Shown one piece after another: positions 1 through 8,431 of a stretch of 64,000 nucleotides of DNA. The stretch covers positions 558,001-622,000 of the forward strand of contig NZ_VEDF01000002.1 in the NCBI RefSeq assembly GCF_007677725.1, read 5' to 3'. The notes under the pieces were generated by a model, which made no database searches, was not told the origin of the DNA, and worked only from the letters and a program-made list of their open reading frames with translations. The stretch's first letter is position 1. The number at the start of each line of letters is the position of its first letter. The position numbers and the translations under genes are program-made. This DNA is from Pseudomonas sp. URMO17WK12:I11. GTDB taxonomy: Bacteria; Pseudomonadota; Gammaproteobacteria; Pseudomonadales; Pseudomonadaceae.

Positions 1-1
1 T

Positions 2-145
2 GGCTTGTATGACCAGTGGGTGCCGGCCTTCGCGGCGTTGTTCCGCGAGGTGGATGGTGATTGGACGCTGTTCTATCAGCGCGTCGAGCAACTGGCACGC
101 TTGCCGGCGCGACAAAGGATGGCAGCGCTACAGAAACGGCTGTGA
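2..145 (+). CDS. C-terminal fragment of an unidentified protein
   Basis: An open frame enters from the left edge and ends at a TGA at 143-145, giving the last 47 residues of a protein (ending LPARQRMAALQKRL). The codon choice and the clean stop look genuine. The residues W6, F10 and W21 and the basic, Ala/Leu-rich tail suggest a helical C-terminus, but I do not recognise the family. It is convergent with the phosphatase gene at 184-831, with only 38 bp between the stops. No function is proposed. Confidence 0.5.
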   Translation, partial: GLYDQWVPAFAALFREVDGDWTLFYQRVEQLARLPARQRMAALQKRL

Positions 146-183
146 AGCGCTGCAGTGGGCTGCACGGGCAGCCGGCCACTGCC

Positions 184-831
184 TCAGCCCTTGAAGGCCT
201 CATGCAGGTCGACCAGGGTCGCGAAGTGAAACGCCGGCGCTTCGGCTTGCAGCTCTGCATGGCTGCCAAACCCATAGCCCACCGCCACCGCCTGCAAACC
301 GTTGCTGCGCGCGCCGATCAGGTCATGCTTGCGATCGCCGATCATCAGCGTCTGCGCCGGATCGAGCCGCTCTTCATCCAGCAGGTGACGGATCAGCTCG
401 ACCTTGTTGGTGCGCGTGCCGTCCAGTTCACTGCCGTAGATCACCTTGAAATGGTGATCGAAGGCGAAGTGCCGGGCAATTTCGCGGGCGAACTCCCACG
501 GTTTGGATGTCGCGATGTACAGCGTGCGGCCTTGGGCGCCGAGCGTTTCGAGCAGCTGCGGGACGCCTTCGAACACCTGGTTTTCGTACAGGCCGGTAAC
601 CCGGAAACGTTCACGGTAGAAATTGACCGCCTGCCAGGCCTTGGCCTCATCGAATCCGTAGAACTGCATGAAGGCCTGCAGCAGCGGCGGGCCGATGAAA
701 TGTTCGAGGCGGGTAAGGTCGGGCTCGTCGATACCGAGTTTGGCCAGGGCGTACTGAATGGAACGGGTAATGCCCAGGCGCGGGTCGGTCAGGGTGCCGT
801 CGAGGTCGAACAGGATGTTTTGCTGATGCAT
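184..831 (-). CDS. HAD-superfamily phosphatase, phosphoglycolate phosphatase-like
   Basis: The 215-residue protein has the full HAD set: motif I DLDGT at residues 9-13 (nucleophile Asp9 and acid Asp11), motif II TSK near 108, and motif IV GDRKHD near 164. The alpha-helical cap between motifs I and II (about 18-90) is that of the Gph/PGP subfamily. Such enzymes hydrolyse small phosphoesters such as 2-phosphoglycolate in the cytosol, though substrate cannot be read from the sequence. In Pseudomonas this gene sits beside the gamma-carbonic anhydrase-like gene, as here: the two are on the same strand 65 bp apart and may be co-transcribed. Length is normal for the family. Confidence 0.85.
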   Translation of the reverse strand: MHQQNILFDLDGTLTDPRLGITRSIQYALAKLGIDEPDLTRLEHFIGPPLLQAFMQFYGFDEAKAWQAVNFYRERFRVTGLYENQVFEGVPQLLETLGAQGRTLYIATSKPWEFAREIARHFAFDHHFKVIYGSELDGTRTNKVELIRHLLDEERLDPAQTLMIGDRKHDLIGARSNGLQAVAVGYGFGSHAELQAEAPAFHFATLVDLHEAFKG

Positions 832-896
832 GTGAGGAGATCCACTTCAATGCTGCGGGCCTTGGCACGGGTGATCCGGCGGGCCCGCCAATGCAG

Positions 897-1445
897 TCAT
901 TCAGGTTGGTCGTAGCCTTCGGCCAGGTGCTGATCCTTGAGCTTGACGTAGTTGTCGGCGCTGTAGCTGAAAAAGGCGCGTTCCTTGTCATTCAACAGCC
1001 GGGCCTGCCTGACCGGGCTGCCCATGTACAGGTACCCGCTGACCAGGCGCTTGCCGGGCGGCACCAGGCTGCCGGCGCCGATGACCACTTCATCCTCGAC
1101 AATGGCGCCATCCATGATGGTGCTGCCCATGCCCACCAGGATGCGATTGCCCAGGGTGCAGCCGTGCAGCATGACCTTGTGACCAATGGTCACCTCGTCG
1201 CCGATGATCAGCGCAAAGCCGTCGGGATTGAAAGGCCCGGCATGGGTGATGTGCAGCACGCTGGCGTCCTGCACGCTGGTGCGCGCACCGATGCGGATAC
1301 GCTGCATATCGCCGCGAATCACCGTCAGCGGCCAGACAGAGCTGTCTTCGCCGATCTCCACATCGCCCAGGATGACCGCCGAACGGTCGACGAATACCCG
1401 TGGTGCCAGTTTCGGCGTGTGTTGCTGGAAGCTGCGAATGGCCAT
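897..1445 (-). CDS. Gamma-carbonic anhydrase family protein (left-handed beta-helix hexapeptide repeats)
   Basis: The 182-residue protein shows the hexapeptide-repeat fold with the repeats V-I-L-G-D-V and S-V-W-P at 25-40, and the three-His metal pattern of the gamma-CA/YrdA group (His in LHITHAG near 85-88 and in IGHKVMLHG near 108-113). YrdA-type proteins bind zinc or iron, but many show no carbonic anhydrase activity, so the biochemical role is open. I chose the ATG at 1445 because GAGAG lies about 8 nt upstream; an in-frame ATG at 1460 would add five residues. The gene is divergent from prlC with about 100 bp between start codons. A much longer antisense reading frame through prlC is an artefact of GC-rich coding. 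Confidence 0.88.
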   Translation of the reverse strand: MAIRSFQQHTPKLAPRVFVDRSAVILGDVEIGEDSSVWPLTVIRGDMQRIRIGARTSVQDASVLHITHAGPFNPDGFALIIGDEVTIGHKVMLHGCTLGNRILVGMGSTIMDGAIVEDEVVIGAGSLVPPGKRLVSGYLYMGSPVRQARLLNDKERAFFSYSADNYVKLKDQHLAEGYDQPE

Positions 1446-1547
1446 GATAGCGTCTCTCATCTGTACCGATAGGCAGCCTGCCTGCTGCGGTCGGCATCGA
1501 TTGTAATTAAGATGGGGTAGTGTTTCTTCTGCCAAGGTATCCGAACC

Positions 1548-3599
1548 GTGAGTGCGAACAACCCACTTCTGCAGTCCTACGATCTGCCGCCCTTCTCGCA
1601 AATCCGTGCCGAACACGTGTTGCCGGCGATCGAAACGATCCTGGCCGACAACCGTAAAGCCATCGCCGAGATCCTCGAGCAACAGGGCAGCAACCCTACC
1701 TGGTCCGGCCTGGTGCTGGCCATGGACGAACTCAACGACCGTTTGGGCGCCGCCTGGAGCCCGGTCAGCCACCTCAATGCGGTGTGCAACAGCAAGGCGC
1801 TGCGCGAGGCCTATGAGTCCTGCCTGCCTGCCCTGAGCGCCTACTCTACCGAATTGGGCCAGAACCGTGCGCTGTTCGAAGCCTACCAGGCGCTGGCCAC
1901 CAGCCCACAGGCCGAACAGTTCGATGTGGCGCAGAAAACCATTCTTGAGCATGCCCTGCGTGATTTCCGCTTGTCGGGCATCGACCTGCCGGCCGACAAA
2001 CAGCAGCGCTACGCCGAGGTGCAAAGCACCTTGAGCGAGTTGGGCAGCCGCTTTTCCAACCAGTTGCTCGATGCCACCCAGGCTTGGAGCAAGCATGTCA
2101 CCGACGAGGCCGCGCTGGCCGGTCTGACCGACTCGGCCAAGGCGCAGATGGCCGCCGCAGCCCAGGCCAAGGGGCTGGACGGCTGGTTGATCACCCTGGA
2201 GTTCCCCAGCTACTACGCGGTGATGACCTACGCCGATGACCGCGCCCTGCGCGAGGAGTTGTACGCGGCCTACTGCACCCGCGCCTCGGACCAAGGCCCG
2301 AATGCCGGCCAGTTCGACAATGGCCCGGTCATGCAGCAAATCCTCGACTTGCGCCAGGAGCTGGCCGAGCTGCTGGGCTATGCCAACTACGCCGAGCTGA
2401 GCCTGGCCACCAAGATGGCCGAGTCCAGCGACCAGGTGCTGAGCTTCCTGCGTGACCTGGCCAAGCGCTCCAAGCCCTTCGCCGCCCGCGACCTCGAGCA
2501 GCTCAAGGCTTATGCCGCCGAGCAAGGCTGTGCTGAACTGGCCAGCTGGGACGCCGGTTACTACGGCGAGAAGCTGCGCGAGCAACGCTACAGCGTGTCG
2601 CAGGAAACCCTGCGTGCCTACTTCCCGATCGATACGGTGCTCAACGGTCTGTTCGGCATCGTACAGCGCCTGTACGGCATCGAGATCGCTGAGATCCAGG
2701 GCTTCGACAGCTGGCATCCTGACGTGCGCCTGTTCGAGATCAAGGAAGACGGCCAGCACGTGGGCCGCTTCTTCTTCGACCTGTACGCCCGCGCCAACAA
2801 GCGCGGCGGCGCCTGGATGGACGGTGCCCGCGATCGCCGTCGCACGGCTGCAGGCGAACTGCAGAGCCCGGTGGCGAACCTGGTGTGCAACTTCACGCCG
2901 GCAGCGCCTGGCAAGCCTGCGTTGTTGACCCACGACGAAGTGACCACCCTGTTCCATGAGTTCGGCCATGGCCTGCACCACATGCTGACGCGCATCGAGC
3001 ATGCCGGTGTGTCCGGCATCAATGGCGTGGCCTGGGATGCCGTCGAGCTGCCCAGCCAGTTCATGGAGAACTGGTGCTGGGAGCCTGAAGGCCTGGCGCT
3101 GATTTCCGGGCACTTCGAAACCGGCGCTGCCTTGCCCCAGGACTTGCTGGACAAGATGCTTGCAGCGAAGAACTTCCAGTCGGGCATGATGATGGTGCGG
3201 CAATTGGAATTCTCGCTGTTTGACTTCGAGCTGCACGCCACCCATGGCGATGGCCGCAGCGTGCTGCAGGTGCTCGAAGGCGTGCGCGACGAGGTCACGG
3301 TGATGCGCCCGCCTGCTTACAACCGCTTCCCCAACAGCTTCGCGCACATCTTCGCCGGCGGTTACGCGGCCGGCTACTACAGCTACAAGTGGGCTGAAGT
3401 GCTCTCGGCCGACGCCTTCTCGCGCTTCGAGGAAGAAGGCGTGTTCAATGCCGATACCGGGCGCGCCTTCCGTGAAGCGATCCTGGCGCGCGGCGGCTCG
3501 CGCGAGCCCATGGAGCTGTTCGTGGACTTCCGTGGGCGTGAGCCTTCCATTGACGCGTTGCTACGCCACAGCGGGCTGAGCGAGGCCGCTGCGGCATGA
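1548..3599 (+). CDS. prlC: Oligopeptidase A (M3 zinc metallopeptidase)
   Basis: A 683-residue cytosolic M3 peptidase. The zinc site HEFGH is at residues 470-474, with the third ligand in the downstream WDAVELPSQFMENW segment. Oligopeptidase A degrades short peptides, including free signal peptides, and no export signal is present, as expected. The start is a GTG at 1548; the first residues SANNPLLQSYDLPPF match the usual beginning of the family, and length is normal. The stop overlaps the region of the small zinc-ribbon gene that follows, so the two are probably translated from one mRNA. Confidence 0.95.
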   Translation: MSANNPLLQSYDLPPFSQIRAEHVLPAIETILADNRKAIAEILEQQGSNPTWSGLVLAMDELNDRLGAAWSPVSHLNAVCNSKALREAYESCLPALSAYSTELGQNRALFEAYQALATSPQAEQFDVAQKTILEHALRDFRLSGIDLPADKQQRYAEVQSTLSELGSRFSNQLLDATQAWSKHVTDEAALAGLTDSAKAQMAAAAQAKGLDGWLITLEFPSYYAVMTYADDRALREELYAAYCTRASDQGPNAGQFDNGPVMQQILDLRQELAELLGYANYAELSLATKMAESSDQVLSFLRDLAKRSKPFAARDLEQLKAYAAEQGCAELASWDAGYYGEKLREQRYSVSQETLRAYFPIDTVLNGLFGIVQRLYGIEIAEIQGFDSWHPDVRLFEIKEDGQHVGRFFFDLYARANKRGGAWMDGARDRRRTAAGELQSPVANLVCNFTPAAPGKPALLTHDEVTTLFHEFGHGLHHMLTRIEHAGVSGINGVAWDAVELPSQFMENWCWEPEGLALISGHFETGAALPQDLLDKMLAAKNFQSGMMMVRQLEFSLFDFELHATHGDGRSVLQVLEGVRDEVTVMRPPAYNRFPNSFAHIFAGGYAAGYYSYKWAEVLSADAFSRFEEEGVFNADTGRAFREAILARGGSREPMELFVDFRGREPSIDALLRHSGLSEAAAA

Positions 3600-3610
3600 G
3601 TGAGGTTGCC

Positions 3611-3877
3611 GTGAACAAGACCAAGAAGCGCTTCATTGCCGGGGCGGTGTGCCCGGCGTGCAGCGAGCCTGACAAGCTGATGATGTGGAATGAGGACGAC
3701 GTGCCGCATCGTGAGTGCGTGGCCTGCGGCTTTACCGACACGCTCAATGAGCAAGGCCTATCGGTGCCCAAGGAGCTCGGTACGCGGGTTAACCACCTGC
3801 AACCCAAGGCCGCTCCGGCCAAGGTGCAGACGGTGCAGTTCTTCCCCAATCCGAAGCTGAAGAAGCCGAGCGAGTAA
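3611..3877 (+). CDS. YheV-like zinc-ribbon protein (DUF2387)
   Basis: A small protein with two CxxC knuckles, CPAC and CVAC, about 20 residues apart, which should bind one zinc ion. The opening NKTKKRFIAGAVCPAC is close to E. coli YheV. I prefer the GTG start at 3611 (88 residues), which has GAGG five bases upstream. The alternative ATG at 3596 overlaps the prlC stop as ATGA and adds five residues without a good ribosome site. The Lys/Pro-rich tail is basic. Function is unknown in the family; linkage to prlC is conserved in pseudomonads. Confidence 0.8.
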   Translation: MNKTKKRFIAGAVCPACSEPDKLMMWNEDDVPHRECVACGFTDTLNEQGLSVPKELGTRVNHLQPKAAPAKVQTVQFFPNPKLKKPSE

Positions 3878-3890
3878 GCGCTGCGTCGGC

Positions 3891-3907
3891 GTCAGGGCAA
3901 CCCTGAC
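3891..3907 (+). terminator. Short hairpin after prlC-yheV, possible weak terminator
   Basis: GTCAGGG and CCCTGAC form a 7-bp stem around a 3-nt loop just after the yheV stop. There is no U-tract, so it may only protect the 3' end of the mRNA. Confidence 0.35.
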
Positions 3908-3923
3908 CAGAGGTGCTGGAAAG

Positions 3924-3979
3924 ATTCATGGGCTACCCCGATACTGTATGTGCATACAGCATCGGGGTAGCCCATGAAT
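3924..3979. repeat. 56-bp near-perfect palindrome covering operator and start codon
   Basis: Bases 3924-3951 are the reverse complement of 3952-3979 with a single mismatch (3943 against 3960). The LexA box is the exact centre and the ATG of the radical SAM gene (3974-3976) lies in the right arm. In DNA it could extrude a cruciform; in RNA starting upstream of it, the start codon would be buried in a long hairpin. Confidence 0.9.
3944..3959. promoter_or_regulatory. LexA operator (SOS box)
   Basis: CTGTATGTGCATACAG fits the gammaproteobacterial LexA consensus CTG-N10-CAG, with the alternating TA-rich core. It lies 15 bp upstream of the start codon at 3974. From memory, the P. aeruginosa orthologue PA0069 was reported as a member of the LexA regulon, which supports the call. 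Confidence 0.85.
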
Positions 3980-5032
3980 TCGTCATCTCCACTCAAAGGC
4001 CGTGGCACGGCTCACAATCCGCACAATCGATTCGCCGCGACCCGTTCGCTGGTCGAGGATGACGGCTGGCTACAAGAGGTACCGCTCACTCAAGGCACCG
4101 AGGTGCGCAGTGAAATCGCCAAATCGATAATCAGCCGCAACACTTCCCCTGACCTCCCCTTCGACCGCTCGATCAACCCCTATCGGGGTTGCGAGCACGG
4201 TTGCATCTACTGCTATGCCCGGCCCTCTCACGCCTATTGGGACTTGTCGCCAGGCCTGGACTTCGAAACCAAGCTGATCGCCAAGACCAACGCCGCCGAG
4301 GTGCTCGCCGAGCAGCTGAGCAAGCCTGGCTACGTGTGCGCGCCGATCAACCTGGGTGCCAATACCGACCCGTACCAGCCGATCGAGCGCGAGCACCGCC
4401 TGACCCGGCGTTTGCTCGAGGTGCTGCTGCGTTTTCGCCATCCGGTCACCATCGTCACCAAGGGCGCACTGGTGCTGCGTGACCTTGATCTGCTCGCAGA
4501 GTTGGCCAGTCAGCGCCTGGCGCGGGTGATGATCAGCCTGACCACCCTGGACGATGACCTCAAGCGGGTCCTCGAACCGCGCGCCGCTTCGCCCAAGGCC
4601 AGGTTGAGGGCCATTCGCGTGCTACGCGAGGCTGGCGTGCCGGTAGGGGTGCTGTGTTCGCCGATGATTCCGATGATCAATGACAGCGAACTCGAACATC
4701 TGCTCGAAGCTGCCAGCCAAGCCGGCGCCCAGAGCGCGGCGTACATGATGGTGCGCCTGCCGCTGGAAGTGGCGCCGTTGTTCGAACAGTGGCTGCAAGA
4801 CCATTACCCGCAGCGCGCCACACATGTCGTGAGCCTGATTCGCCAGAGCCGTGGCGGCGAGCTGTATGACAGCCGATTCGGTTCGCGCATGCGCGGCGAA
4901 GGGGTGTTCGCCGACCTGCTGGCGCAACGCTTCGCGCGGGCCATGAAGCGGCTAGACTTCGACGGGCGTGAAGCACAGGCGTTGGACTGCTCGGCCTTTT
5001 GCCCACCCGGAAGGCAGATGGCCCTTTTATGA
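3974..5032 (+). CDS. Radical SAM protein, SplB/PA0069-like, SOS-controlled
   Basis: The 352-residue protein carries the radical SAM cluster motif CEHGCIYC (Cys at CxxxCxxC, residues about 74-81), preceded by the NPYRGCEHG signature typical of the SPL-like COG1533 family. It reads through an intact SAM-binding barrel to a C-terminal Cys-containing tail (DCSAFCPPGRQ). The family resembles spore photoproduct lyase, but most members have no proven substrate. The LexA box upstream suggests a role in DNA damage response. The start at 3974 is chosen because KGRGTAHNPHNRFA is the family's usual N-terminus; the Shine-Dalgarno GGGG is weak and lies in the palindrome. Confidence 0.87.
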   Translation: MNSSSPLKGRGTAHNPHNRFAATRSLVEDDGWLQEVPLTQGTEVRSEIAKSIISRNTSPDLPFDRSINPYRGCEHGCIYCYARPSHAYWDLSPGLDFETKLIAKTNAAEVLAEQLSKPGYVCAPINLGANTDPYQPIEREHRLTRRLLEVLLRFRHPVTIVTKGALVLRDLDLLAELASQRLARVMISLTTLDDDLKRVLEPRAASPKARLRAIRVLREAGVPVGVLCSPMIPMINDSELEHLLEAASQAGAQSAAYMMVRLPLEVAPLFEQWLQDHYPQRATHVVSLIRQSRGGELYDSRFGSRMRGEGVFADLLAQRFARAMKRLDFDGREAQALDCSAFCPPGRQMALL

Positions 5033-5091
5033 ACGTGGCCGGGGCCATCCCGAGTCTTACTAATCCAAGCAAATAATTGCAGTAATGGCTC

Positions 5092-5119
5092 TTGGCAGTT
5101 GATGCTTTTTTGCTATTAT
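5092..5119 (+). promoter_or_regulatory. Sigma-70-type promoter for the carbonic anhydrase gene
   Basis: TTGGCA (5092-5097), a 16-bp spacer and TATTAT (5114-5119) make a good housekeeping promoter in the AT-rich gap after the radical SAM gene. Transcription from about 5126 would give a leader of about 190 nt, which contains GATCAC/GTGATC inverted repeats near 5210-5228. Confidence 0.6.
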
Positions 5120-5318
5120 TCAGGTCCCGCCTTTTCGTTCTGGAACACCCGTTCTAGAGCGCTCGAATTAAGTTTCAGTTAAGTTTTCCCCGCTAGCGTA
5201 GGAATCCAGATCACGGAGACTGTGATCTATCGCTCGTGCGCGTCATCTAAATCTGCGCATAGCCAGAATCTTTCACCGGTAAGATGGATTTACCTACACA
5301 CCGCCAAGAGGATGAATC

Positions 5319-6038
5319 ATGCCAGTCAAGGACCCATCCAAGGTCGTTCCGCAGGTGCCCGCGGAAAACGCCGATGCCGCCCTTAAGCACATCGTCGACG
5401 GCTTCCTGCGTTTCCATCATGACGTTTTTCCTGAGCAACAAGCGCTGTTCAAGAAGCTCGCCACCGCGCAAACCCCGCGCGCCATGTTCATTACCTGTGC
5501 CGACTCCCGAATCGTCCCCGAGCTGATCACCCAGAGCTCGCCAGGCGACTTGTTCGTGACCCGTAACGTCGGCAACGTGGTTCCGCCCTACGGGCAGATG
5601 AACGGCGGTGTTTCCAGTGCCATCGAATACGCCGTGCTGGCGCTGAAAGTGCACCACATCATCATTTGCGGTCACTCCGACTGTGGCGCCATGCGCGCAG
5701 TGCTCAACCCGCACTCGCTCGACAAGATGCCCACCGTAAGTGCCTGGCTGCGCCACGCCGAAGTGGCGCGCACCGTGGTCGAGAACAACTGCTCGTGCGG
5801 CAGCGAACACGAAAGCATGCAGGTGCTGACCAAGGAAAACGTCATCGCCCAGCTGCACCACCTGCGCACCCACCCATCGGTGGCCTCGCGCCTGGCAGCA
5901 GGCCAGTTGTACATCCACGGTTGGGTCTACGACATCGAAACCAGCAAGATCGAAGCCTACGACGCTGCAAGCGACAGCTTCATGCCACTGGCTGCCGGCG
6001 AACCGGTACCGTGCGCCACCCCGAGAGGCCGCTACTAA
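5319..6038 (+). CDS. Beta-class carbonic anhydrase
   Basis: The 239-residue protein has the beta-CA zinc and catalytic motifs CADSR (near 59-63) and GHSDCGA (near 115-121), giving the Cys-Asp/Arg-His-Cys set. It interconverts CO2 and bicarbonate in the cytosol. AGAGGA sits 8 nt before the ATG at 5319. It is followed at 190 bp by a SulP-family transporter, an arrangement that suggests the two act together on inorganic carbon. Cyn-type operon genes (cyanase) are absent, so a cyanate role is unlikely. Confidence 0.93.
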   Translation: MPVKDPSKVVPQVPAENADAALKHIVDGFLRFHHDVFPEQQALFKKLATAQTPRAMFITCADSRIVPELITQSSPGDLFVTRNVGNVVPPYGQMNGGVSSAIEYAVLALKVHHIIICGHSDCGAMRAVLNPHSLDKMPTVSAWLRHAEVARTVVENNCSCGSEHESMQVLTKENVIAQLHHLRTHPSVASRLAAGQLYIHGWVYDIETSKIEAYDAASDSFMPLAAGEPVPCATPRGRY

Positions 6039-6187
6039 GCGACCCGTCCAACGCTGAACCTTGAATAGCCGGCTGCACCCCACGCGGGTGTGGCGCGGCC
6101 TTCGGCTGCCTTGAAAATGCCCTGACCTGCTTGCCGGCAATCACGCTGGCGGTGCGCGCCTGCGCGGGTGTCAGGGATCCATGTGCC

Positions 6188-6209
6188 CACGGCCAGAGGA
6201 ATGGCCGTG
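6188..6209 (+). promoter_or_regulatory. Hairpin in the SulP leader
   Basis: CACGGCCA and TGGCCGTG form a perfect 8-bp stem with a 6-nt loop GAGGAA, ending 10 nt before the AAGGAG ribosome site of the transporter. The loop itself is purine-rich. It could tune translation or mark an mRNA end between the two genes. Confidence 0.5.
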
Positions 6210-6228
6210 CGTCAGAGTAAGGAGAACG

Positions 6229-7764
6229 ATGGTGAACATGACACAGTTGAAAGCGGCCTTGCCGCGTGAGTTGCTGGCGTCGGTGGTGGTCTTTCTGGTC
6301 GCCCTGCCCTTGTGCATGGGTATCGCGATTGCCTCGGGGATGCCTCCGGCCAAAGGGCTGATAACCGGGATCATCGGCGGCGTCGTGGTGGGTTTCCTGG
6401 CCGGATCGCCCTTGCAGGTCAGTGGCCCGGCAGCGGGGCTGGCGGTGCTGGTGTTCGAACTGGTGCGTCAGCATGGCATGGAAATGCTCGGCCCCATCCT
6501 GTTGCTGGCCGGCGTCCTGCAGCTGCTGGCCGGGCGCCTGCGCCTCGGTTGCTGGTTCCGCGTCACCGCCCCTGCCGTGGTGTACGGCATGCTGGCCGGT
6601 ATCGGGGTGTTGATCGTGCTGTCGCAGGTGCACGTGATGTTCGATACCGCGCCACAGCCCTCGGGCATGCAGAACCTGCTGGAGTTTCCCAGCACCGTAG
6701 CCGCTGCCCTGCCTCGCGAAAACGCAGGCTCGGGGTGGATCGCCGGGGCCCTGGGCCTGGGCACCATTGTGATCATGTTCGCTTGGGAAAAGTTACGCCC
6801 GCAGACGCTGCGCTTCATCCCGGGCGCGCTGTTGGGTGTGACCACGATGACCGCCATCGCAATGTGGCTGGCGCTGCCGGTCAACCGCGTCGAAGTGCCC
6901 GCGGATCTGTCAGAGGCGATCGACTGGATCCGTCCGGACGACCTGATGAAACTGGCCGATCCGACCCTGCTGGTCGCAGCCTTTGCCCTGGCGTTCATCG
7001 CCAGTGCGGAAACCTTGCTGTCGGCCGCTGCCGTGGACCGCATGCACAGCGGTCAACGCTCGGACTTCGACCGTGAACTGTCGGCGCAGGGCATTGGCAA
7101 CATGCTTTGCGGGGTGCTCGGCGCACTGCCGATGACCGGGGTGATCGTACGCAGCTCGGCGAATGTGCAAGCGGGTGCACAAACCCGCGCATCGGCCATT
7201 CTGCACGGTGTATGGTTGCTCGCGTTCGTGGTGGTCCTGAGCAGTGTGCTGCAGCAGATCCCGGTGGCCAGCCTGGCCGGGGTACTGGTGTTCACCGGCG
7301 TGAAACTGGTCGACTTCAAGGCGTTTCGCGGGCTGGGCCGTTATGGCCGCATGCCGATGTTCACCTACGCGGCCACTGCCTTGGCGATCATCTTCACTGA
7401 CCTGTTGACCGGCGTGTTGCTGGGCTTTGCCCTGACCTTGCTGAAACTGTCGTTCAAGGCCGCGCGGCTGAAGATCAGCCTGGTGGACCTGGCACAGGAA
7501 GGCCATATGGAGCTGCGTCTGAGCGGTGCTGCAACCTTCCTCAAGGTACCGGCGTTGACCCAGGTGCTCGATACCGTACCGGCCGGGACCACCCTGCACG
7601 TACCCTTGAGCAACCTGCGCTACGTCGACCACTCGTGCATGGAGCTGCTGGAGGACTGGAGCCGCAGCAATGCCGCCAATGGATCGAGGCTGGTGATCGA
7701 GCATCAGCGTCTGAAGCGCCGAGTCGAGGGTAGAACGCGCACCACGGCGGGTGTCGGGGCCTGA
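6229..7764 (+). CDS. SulP-family inorganic anion transporter with STAS domain, probable bicarbonate carrier
   Basis: A 511-residue membrane protein: ten or more hydrophobic helices from residue 12 to about 390, with the SulP opening PRELLASVVVFLVALPLCMGIAIASG-type segment and the G-SGPAAGLAVLV motif near 62-72, then a cytosolic STAS domain (about 410-500). AAGGAG lies 6 nt before the ATG at 6229; an upstream in-frame ATG at 6181 would precede the ribosome site and is rejected. Often labelled sulfate transporter, but its place after carbonic anhydrase points to bicarbonate, as in BicA-type and related SulP proteins. That substrate is inference. Confidence 0.88.
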   Translation: MVNMTQLKAALPRELLASVVVFLVALPLCMGIAIASGMPPAKGLITGIIGGVVVGFLAGSPLQVSGPAAGLAVLVFELVRQHGMEMLGPILLLAGVLQLLAGRLRLGCWFRVTAPAVVYGMLAGIGVLIVLSQVHVMFDTAPQPSGMQNLLEFPSTVAAALPRENAGSGWIAGALGLGTIVIMFAWEKLRPQTLRFIPGALLGVTTMTAIAMWLALPVNRVEVPADLSEAIDWIRPDDLMKLADPTLLVAAFALAFIASAETLLSAAAVDRMHSGQRSDFDRELSAQGIGNMLCGVLGALPMTGVIVRSSANVQAGAQTRASAILHGVWLLAFVVVLSSVLQQIPVASLAGVLVFTGVKLVDFKAFRGLGRYGRMPMFTYAATALAIIFTDLLTGVLLGFALTLLKLSFKAARLKISLVDLAQEGHMELRLSGAATFLKVPALTQVLDTVPAGTTLHVPLSNLRYVDHSCMELLEDWSRSNAANGSRLVIEHQRLKRRVEGRTRTTAGVGA

Positions 7765-7789
7765 GCCGAGCACCCGCGAGCCATCGCGA

Positions 7790-8431
7790 TCAGGCGGGCT
7801 GGTCCAGTTCCACCCCGAGCTGACGAGACAGGCAGGGCCAGCGCTTCCACGCCGCGCCGGTTTCGGGGCTGCACAGGGTCTGGCGGTAGGCTTGCACCGA
7901 TTCGGCGGCGAAGCTCTGGTCATCGAGCATCTCATCGACCGAATGGTGCACCACCTCATCGAGCTGATTGGCGAACGTTTCGCCAATCAGCTGATGGGCG
8001 ATCAGGTTGGCTACGGTGGTATCGAGCGGAATCAGCGGTTGCTGGAAGTGGCGGATGTACAGGTCGTTGACCTCCTCCACCAGACGGTGGGCCAGGTAGG
8101 CTTCGTCGAGCAGGCAATCGAGGCCGACCTGGCCGTGCATCACGCTCGGCGGCTGCAGAAAATACGCCTCGGCAATTTTCAGCACCGGCTTGATCTGCGA
8201 TTCGATGCCGGCTTCGCGCGCTACGCTTTGCGCAGCCTCGAGCAATTCCGGTACTTGTCCTATGTAAGCGCTGACGAAGCGCGCCAAGGTACCCTGGGCG
8301 TCCTGCTCAGGCAGTTGGATCGAGGGATGCAGGTGGGGCAGTTGCAGCTCGAGACGCGCTTTCAGTTGACCGGTGCGGGCTTCGTGGTCGTGGGCTTGGC
8401 TGATCTGCTCGCGTACAGCAGCGATGTTCAT
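7790..8431 (-). CDS. Conserved hypothetical protein beside the cox cluster
   Basis: A 213-residue soluble protein without signal peptide or membrane segment. It is rich in Glu, Gln and Leu and is predicted mostly helical. The start at 8431 (MNIAAVREQI) has TGGAG 7 nt upstream; a longer frame beginning at 8458 lacks this. An equivalent unknown gene lies between the SulP gene and coxB in other pseudomonads, divergent from the oxidase genes, so it may be oxidase-linked. I cannot assign a family or function. Confidence 0.75.
   Translation of the reverse strand: MNIAAVREQISQAHDHEARTGQLKARLELQLPHLHPSIQLPEQDAQGTLARFVSAYIGQVPELLEAAQSVAREAGIESQIKPVLKIAEAYFLQPPSVMHGQVGLDCLLDEAYLAHRLVEEVNDLYIRHFQQPLIPLDTTVANLIAHQLIGETFANQLDEVVHHSVDEMLDDQSFAAESVQAYRQTLCSPETGAAWKRWPCLSRQLGVELDQPA

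Noticed and set aside
897..3347. 816-codon open frame antisense to prlC
   Set aside because: Only its last 182 codons are a real gene. The rest is the antisense of prlC, a common artefact where GC-rich codons leave the opposite strand free of stops; it has low-complexity Gln/Gly/Leu content and no family motif.
6061..6228. P. putida-type REP element
   Set aside because: CGCGGGTG and nearby GC-rich hairpins were considered, but the typical 35-bp REP core is not present here or elsewhere in the window as far as I could read.
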